A stretch of 43,114 nucleotides of DNA, taken from positions 1 through 43,114 of the forward strand of contig JAIOAT010000029.1 of assembly GCA_019873685.1 (NCBI GenBank), given 5' to 3'. Numbering within the stretch: position 1 is the stretch's first letter; every line of letters starts with the position of its first letter. The notes beneath the pieces are model-generated. The model was not told where the DNA came from, did not search any database, and saw only the letters and a list, made by a program, of their open reading frames with translations. The stretch comes from Chloroflexota bacterium. GTDB lineage: Bacteria; Chloroflexota; Anaerolineae; Aggregatilineales; Ch27. This document shows positions 39,115-43,114 of the stretch, one piece after another. Made by a program: the position numbers and the translations under genes.

Positions 39115-40749
39115 GTGAAACCCGATCAACCACCCATGACCCCTGATCAATTCGCTTTCAATTCGCGTCGCTCGCCCGTGCTAACCACCGGCGCTGTAGT
39201 CGCCACCAGCCAGCCGTTGGCCGCCCAGGCCGGGCTGGAAATCCTGCGCGCGGGTGGCAACGCCGCTGATGCCGCCGTTGCCGTTGCCGCAATGCTGAAT
39301 GTCGTGGAGCCGATGTCCACCGGCGTCGGCGGCGACTGCTTTGCCCTGTACTATGACGCCTCCAGCCGGGTCGTCACCGCTCTGAACGGCAGCGGTCGCG
39401 CCCCCGCCGCGCTCACCCTGGACGACCTTCGCCGCGAGGGTCTGAGCCGCATCCCGGAGCGCAGCCCGCACAGTGTGACCGTGCCCGGCACCGTGCGTGG
39501 CTGGGCCGATCTGCTCGAACGGCATGGCCGTATGACCCTGGCCGACGTGCTCCAGCCAGCGATTCGCTACGCCGAGCGCGGCTACCCCGTCAGCCCGATC
39601 ATCGCCCATAGCTGGGAGCGCTGCACCGGCGTCTTCCGGTCGGAAGATCTGCCGCATGACTTCCTGCCGGAGGGCCGTGCGCCGCGCTCCGGCGATGTCG
39701 TACGTCTGCCAGCGCTGGCCCGCACCCTGCGCGCCATTGCTGAAGGCGGTCCCGCCGCGTTCTATGAAGGGCCGATCGCGGAGGCCATTGCTACCCGTGT
39801 GCAGGCCGCTGGCGGACGGCTGACGGTGGAAGACCTGAAGGTGCACAGGAGCACCTGGGAGACGCCGATCAGCACCGAGGCGTTCGGCGTGCACGTGTAC
39901 GAATGCCCGCCTAACGGGCAGGGGTTGGCCGCCCTGCTGGCCCTGAATATCGTGCGCGGGATCGATCTGCGCGGTATGGCTCCTGCCGACCGCCTGCACA
40001 TCCTGATCGAGGCGATGCGTCTGGCCTTCGCTGACGCCGGGCACTATGTCGCCGATCCGGCATTCGCCCCTGCCCCGCTGGATGCGCTGCTCAGCGAGCC
40101 GTACGCCGCCAGCCGCCGCGCCCTGATCAACCCTGCGCGGGCGATGCAGCCGCCCACTTTTGGCCGCCCGCTTCCCGGCAGTGATACGGTCTATTTGACT
40201 GTTGTCGATGAGCAGGGCAATGCCTGTTCGTTCATCAATAGCCTGTATATGGGCTTTGGCAGCGGCCTGATCGTGCGGGAAGCCGGGATCGCCCTGCAGA
40301 ATCGCGGCGCACTTTTCTCGCTGGAGCCATCGCACCCCAACCGCCTGGAGCCGGGTAAGCGCCCCTATCACACCATCATCCCGGCCATGGCCACCCGCGA
40401 AGGAGGACTGATCGCCTCTTTCGGCGTCATGGGCGGGTTCATGCAACCGCAGGGTCATCTGCAGGTCGCCGTGGCCCTGTTTGTTGACGGTCTTGATCCT
40501 CAGGCGGCGCTGGATCGTCCCCGCTTCTGTATCCTGGATGGCGAACCGGGCGGCAGGATTGCGGTGGAAGAAGGCATCCCATTCGAGGTACTGGCCAGCC
40601 TGGCCGCGCGGGGGCATCAGCTGGTGCCGGTGAGCGGTAGCGAGCGAGGACTGTTTGGCGGAGGCCAGATCATCCTGCGCGATCCGGCCAGCGGTGTGCT
40701 GTGGGGCGGCAGCGACCCGCGCAAGGATGGCGCGGCGGTGGCCTTTTGA
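39115..40749 (+). CDS. ggt: Gamma-glutamyltransferase family protein
   Basis: A 544-residue Ntn-hydrolase precursor. 'QAGLEILRAGGNAADAAVAVA' (read as two parts), 'STGVGGDCFALYYD', and 'NGSGRAP' are the large-subunit signatures. Autocleavage should expose Thr358 in 'PGSDTVYLTVVDEQGNACSF', read in parts, as the N-terminal nucleophile of the small subunit. 'IPAMATREGGLIASFGVMGG' covers the usual substrate loop. The family transfers or hydrolyses gamma-glutamyl groups from glutathione-type compounds. No signal peptide is seen, unlike periplasmic GGTs. I start at GTG 39115 (GGGA 7 bases upstream); ATG 39070 and ATG 39136 are alternatives. A gamma-glutamyl compound other than glutathione is quite possible. 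Confidence 0.9.
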   Translation: MKPDQPPMTPDQFAFNSRRSPVLTTGAVVATSQPLAAQAGLEILRAGGNAADAAVAVAAMLNVVEPMSTGVGGDCFALYYDASSRVVTALNGSGRAPAALTLDDLRREGLSRIPERSPHSVTVPGTVRGWADLLERHGRMTLADVLQPAIRYAERGYPVSPIIAHSWERCTGVFRSEDLPHDFLPEGRAPRSGDVVRLPALARTLRAIAEGGPAAFYEGPIAEAIATRVQAAGGRLTVEDLKVHRSTWETPISTEAFGVHVYECPPNGQGLAALLALNIVRGIDLRGMAPADRLHILIEAMRLAFADAGHYVADPAFAPAPLDALLSEPYAASRRALINPARAMQPPTFGRPLPGSDTVYLTVVDEQGNACSFINSLYMGFGSGLIVREAGIALQNRGALFSLEPSHPNRLEPGKRPYHTIIPAMATREGGLIASFGVMGGFMQPQGHLQVAVALFVDGLDPQAALDRPRFCILDGEPGGRIAVEEGIPFEVLASLAARGHQLVPVSGSERGLFGGGQIILRDPASGVLWGGSDPRKDGAAVAF

Positions 40750-40826
40750 GTGATTCCGAAATCGTCCGGATGCCCCATCCAGGATCATCCGGCAGGCAAG
40801 ACGACGAACCAACCGGGCATGAATCC

Positions 40827-41606
40827 ATGCTAAGCACATCTTTACTGGGAGCGGATCGCAGGGTACTGGTTATCGGCGGAACCGGCTTCATCGGCGGCGC
40901 CGTGATCGACGCGCTCATGGAAGCTGACACGCAGGTGACAGCGCTGGTGCCGTACGGCAAAGGATCGCTGCTGGGTGCAGTGAGCGGATCGTTGCGGGTG
41001 GTGGAAGCTGACGTGTGGAACCGCGGCAGCCTGCGCGGGCGTGGGCGCGGCCATGATGTCGCGATTCACCTGATCGGCTCGCTCCAGCAACGACCGGAGC
41101 GCGGCAAGACCTACCATCACCTCAACGTCGCTTCGCTACAGAACACGGCGCGCATGGCCGTTGAAGATGGCGTCAAGCTGATGATCTTCCTCAGCGCGGC
41201 GGGCGCGCCCTGGCTGCCGGGGGAATACACGCAGAGCAAGCGCGAAGCGGAGCGTTACCTGCAGCGCAGCGGTATCCGCTGGACTATCGTGCGCTCTCCG
41301 CTGGTCTATCCGCGTGGGCGGCTGCTCAATCCGCTGCTGATCATGAGCGCCATCGCTGGCGGAATCCCGCTGCTGGGCTGGCCGTTCGCACGCTGGGCGC
41401 CCCTGCCGGTGGATGTGCTGGCGCGCGGCCTGGCCGAGCTTGCACTGGGCGAACCCTGGATCAACCGCACCGTCTACGGTCGGCAGATCCGCCAGCTCAG
41501 CCGCGCGTACCTGGCGCGCCGGACGTCAGGTCCGCTGACCGGCCACACTGCTGGCAATACCACTCTGGACAGAGACGAAGAGCCGCCCTTCGGCTGGCTC
41601 CCCTAG
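40827..41606 (+). CDS. NAD(P)-binding epimerase-like protein (atypical SDR)
   Basis: A 259-residue protein of the NmrA/complex-I-NDUFA9-like atypical SDR type. 'VLVIGGTGFIGGAVIDAL' is the Rossmann motif, 'HDVAIHLIGSLQQ' and 'YHHLNVASLQNTARMA' follow, and 'TQSKREAERYLQRSGI' has the Lys of the usual YxxxK position, but Tyr is replaced ('YTQSKREAE'). 'TIVRSPLVYPRG' is the typical NmrA-like segment. These proteins bind NAD(P) and often have no enzyme activity; some assist quinone-complex assembly. The start is uncertain: TTG at 40746 would overlap the ggt stop (TTGA), as another gene pair in this window does; ATG 40827 fits the fold better. Possibly co-transcribed with ggt. Confidence 0.82.
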   Translation: MLSTSLLGADRRVLVIGGTGFIGGAVIDALMEADTQVTALVPYGKGSLLGAVSGSLRVVEADVWNRGSLRGRGRGHDVAIHLIGSLQQRPERGKTYHHLNVASLQNTARMAVEDGVKLMIFLSAAGAPWLPGEYTQSKREAERYLQRSGIRWTIVRSPLVYPRGRLLNPLLIMSAIAGGIPLLGWPFARWAPLPVDVLARGLAELALGEPWINRTVYGRQIRQLSRAYLARRTSGPLTGHTAGNTTLDRDEEPPFGWLP

Positions 41607-41622
41607 CCCTGACTGGCAAGAC

Positions 41623-41656
41623 AACGAGGCGACCGCCAGAGCGATCGCCTCGTTTT
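41623..41656. terminator. Intrinsic terminator between convergent genes
   Basis: Arms AACGAGGCGA (41623-41632) and TCGCCTCGTT (41645-41654) with a 12-base loop, followed by TTTTGTTC on the plus strand. It sits between the epimerase-like gene stop (41606) and the BMP-protein stop (41677). Confidence 0.75.
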
Positions 41657-41676
41657 GTTCCTGACTGCTGGAGCTA

Positions 41677-43114
41677 TCAGCCGCCCAGCGAGACGCCGGT
41701 CTGCAGTTCGCCGCTGGTCAGCTGCGCGGCGATGGTCGCCAGCTCTTCCTTGACCGCATCCGGTACCACATCAGCAAAGTCATGAAAGTCCGCCAGCCCC
41801 ACCGGGCCGTAGAAGTTGCCCGTCGGTGGGTTGCCCGCCGCGATCTGTGTCACAATCTCGTCGATGCCCACGGGGATCAGCTTCATGGCGCTGGAGACCA
41901 GGCAGGCATGCGCCTCCGGCAGCGTCTCCCACTGGTCGGTGTCCACGCCGATGCAGTACAGTGGCTTCTCTGCCGTCGTCCGGTTGGCCACCTCGGTCAG
42001 ACCACCGTTGCCAGTCTTCCCACCAGCCGAGAAGATCACGTCCGCGCCCTGGTCAATCGCCTGGGCTGCCGTCGTCGCACCCCACTCCGGGTCGGTGAAG
42101 GCTACGTCCAGCCCGCCCGGATGGAACGTCGTGATCACGTTGATGTCCGGGTTGGTCGCCTTCGCCCCGGCCTCAAAGCCACGGGCAAACAGCACCACCG
42201 GCGGCACCAGGTCAGTGCCGTACACGCCGGCCACCGTCCCACTCTTGCTTAGCCGCGCCGCCAGCACACCCGCCAGGTACCCGGCCTGATCCTCGTGGAA
42301 TACCAGCCCGATCGCGTTGGGCGGGGCGTCCGTGTAGAACTGATCCACGCCGATGAAGTAGACATCCGGATACTCCGCCGCCGCCTGTACCGTCGCCTCA
42401 CCCAGGGCGAAGCCCACCGTCACGATGACGTCGTAACCGTTCTCGGCAAACTCGGCGATGTTGTTGGCGTAGTCGGTGCTGTCCTGAGTCTCAATGTAGT
42501 TGGCTTCCCCACCGATCTTTTCAACCACTGCCAGCACGCCTTCCCAGGCGCTCTGGTTGAAGCTGCGGTCGTCCACCTCACCCACGTCAGTCACCAGACC
42601 AATGCGCAGCGGGCGAAGCTCAACTTCCTCTTCCGCCGGGCCGCCCAGGGAGACGCCGGTCTGCAGTTCGCCGCTGGTCAGCTGCGCAGCGATGGTCGCC
42701 AGCTCTTCCTTGACCGCATCCGGCACCACATCAGCAAAGTCATGGAAGTCCGCCAGCCCCACCGGGCCGTAGAAGTTGCCCGTCGGTGCGTTGCCTTCCA
42801 CATACTGCTTGACGATGTCTTCAATACCCACCGGGATCAGCTTCATCGCGCTGGAGACCAGGCAGGCATGCGCCTCCGGCAGCGTCTCCCACTGGTCGGT
42901 GTCCACGCCGATGCAGTACAACGGTCTCTCCGCCGTCGTCCGGTTGGCTACCTCGGTCAACGCGCCGTTGCCAGTCTTGCCGCCTGCCCCAAAGACGATA
43001 TCCGCGCCCTGGTCAATCGCCTGGGCGGCTGTCGCTGCACCCCACTCCGGGTCGGTGAAGGCTACGTCCAGCCCACCCGGATGGTAGGTCGTGATCACGT
43101 TGATGTCCGGGTTG
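41677..43114 (-). CDS. Tandem-duplicated BMP-family (PnrA-like) substrate-binding protein, 5' end outside window
   Basis: The reading frame is open through the right edge (at least 478 residues visible). It holds one complete BMP domain and, ahead of it, the C-terminal ~155 residues of another almost identical one; the domains join through 'PAEEEVE'. Hallmarks of the complete copy: 'RIGLVTDVGEVDDRSFNQSA' (read in parts), 'IVTVGFALGEA', 'FIGVDQF', 'GLVFHEDQAGYLAGVLAA' and 'GGKTGNGGLTEV'. BMP proteins bind nucleosides or other small solutes for ABC importers, on the outer face of the membrane. 'DTDQWETLPEA' also fits. No transporter gene is in the window. The end of each copy is 'TGVSLGG'; the stop follows the last copy. 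Confidence 0.9.
   Translation of the reverse strand, partial: NPDINVITTYHPGGLDVAFTDPEWGAATAAQAIDQGADIVFGAGGKTGNGALTEVANRTTAERPLYCIGVDTDQWETLPEAHACLVSSAMKLIPVGIEDIVKQYVEGNAPTGNFYGPVGLADFHDFADVVPDAVKEELATIAAQLTSGELQTGVSLGGPAEEEVELRPLRIGLVTDVGEVDDRSFNQSAWEGVLAVVEKIGGEANYIETQDSTDYANNIAEFAENGYDVIVTVGFALGEATVQAAAEYPDVYFIGVDQFYTDAPPNAIGLVFHEDQAGYLAGVLAARLSKSGTVAGVYGTDLVPPVVLFARGFEAGAKATNPDINVITTFHPGGLDVAFTDPEWGATTAAQAIDQGADVIFSAGGKTGNGGLTEVANRTTAEKPLYCIGVDTDQWETLPEAHACLVSSAMKLIPVGIDEIVTQIAAGNPPTGNFYGPVGLADFHDFADVVPDAVKEELATIAAQLTSGELQTGVSLGG
41681..43114. repeat. 960-base in-frame tandem repeat inside the BMP gene
   Basis: Bases 41681-42154 align with 42641-43114 without a gap. My hand count finds about 48 mismatches in 474 bases, so about 90% identity. 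The offset is 960 bases, exactly 320 codons. Differences cluster near 41830-41870 and 42000-42040. The repeat continues past the right edge, so the unit count is unknown. Confidence 0.9.

Noticed and set aside
39181..40839. Long open frame of 552 codons on the minus strand opposite ggt
   Set aside because: It mirrors the high G+C codon bias of the real gene, shows no recognisable motif, and is antisense to a full-length gamma-glutamyltransferase.
1..43114. CRISPR array, tRNA, rRNA or transposon in the window
   Set aside because: I saw no regularly spaced direct repeats, no cloverleaf-like sequence with a TTC-loop and no transposase motif. A covariance-model scan would be needed to exclude small RNAs.

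Overview
The window is a gene-dense, GC-rich bacterial chromosome segment with 33 protein-coding genes, no rRNA or tRNA gene that I can see, no CRISPR array and no insertion sequence. The gene set is an oxidative pentose-phosphate cluster with neighbouring tal and pgi genes, a BMP/PnrA-type binding protein, an AmmeMemoRadiSam B protein, PriA, AsnS, membrane glycosyltransferases and many small zinc-ribbon proteins. It fits a Chloroflexota (Anaerolineae-like) genome. That assignment is inferred from gene content and style, not proven.

Layout. 1-3116: 3' part of an M28 peptidase, an Nfo-like TIM-barrel protein, and a convergent galactokinase. 3337-8009: small membrane protein, O-antigen-ligase/TPR protein and a Wzx/MurJ-type flippase (surface polysaccharide). 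8132-12354: asnS, then a tightly overlapping set (zinc-ribbon protein, threonine-synthase-like enzyme, threonine/serine dehydratase), then a macro-domain-like protein. 12351-15633: lytic transglycosylase, OsmC protein, DedA protein, AmrB. 15725-18709: an unusually long PriA. 18881-25292: two GT39-like membrane glycosyltransferases followed by a compact three-gene set. That set is a small protein of unrecognised type, a clan-A-like glycoside hydrolase whose C-terminus is homologous to the small protein, and a methyltransferase with an amphipathic, arginine-rich N-terminus.

25287-33714: central carbon metabolism on the minus strand. The genes are pgl-zwf-rpiA, and pgi-tal-SDR. Between the two groups sits a plus-strand pair, a protealysin-type M4 metalloprotease and its emfourin-type inhibitor. 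33738-41606: a PP2C phosphatase with two N-terminal zinc ribbons, a protein that may have a sliding-clamp-like fold, a phosphodiester-glycosidase-family protein behind a strong sigma70-type promoter, a small SpoIIAA/STAS-like protein, a zinc-ribbon Nudix hydrolase, a gamma-glutamyltransferase and an NAD-binding epimerase-like protein. 41677-43114: a BMP-family substrate-binding protein that is an in-frame tandem duplication with a 960-nt period, running off the right edge.

The most unusual items are the duplicated 'PDYHF' domain and its three-gene cassette (22269-25292), the tandem BMP protein, the protease/inhibitor pair inside the pentose-phosphate cluster, the roughly 300-residue insertion in PriA, and the degenerate macro-domain protein. 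Convergent gene ends are repeatedly separated by perfect or near-perfect GC-rich hairpins, several lacking a U-tract.
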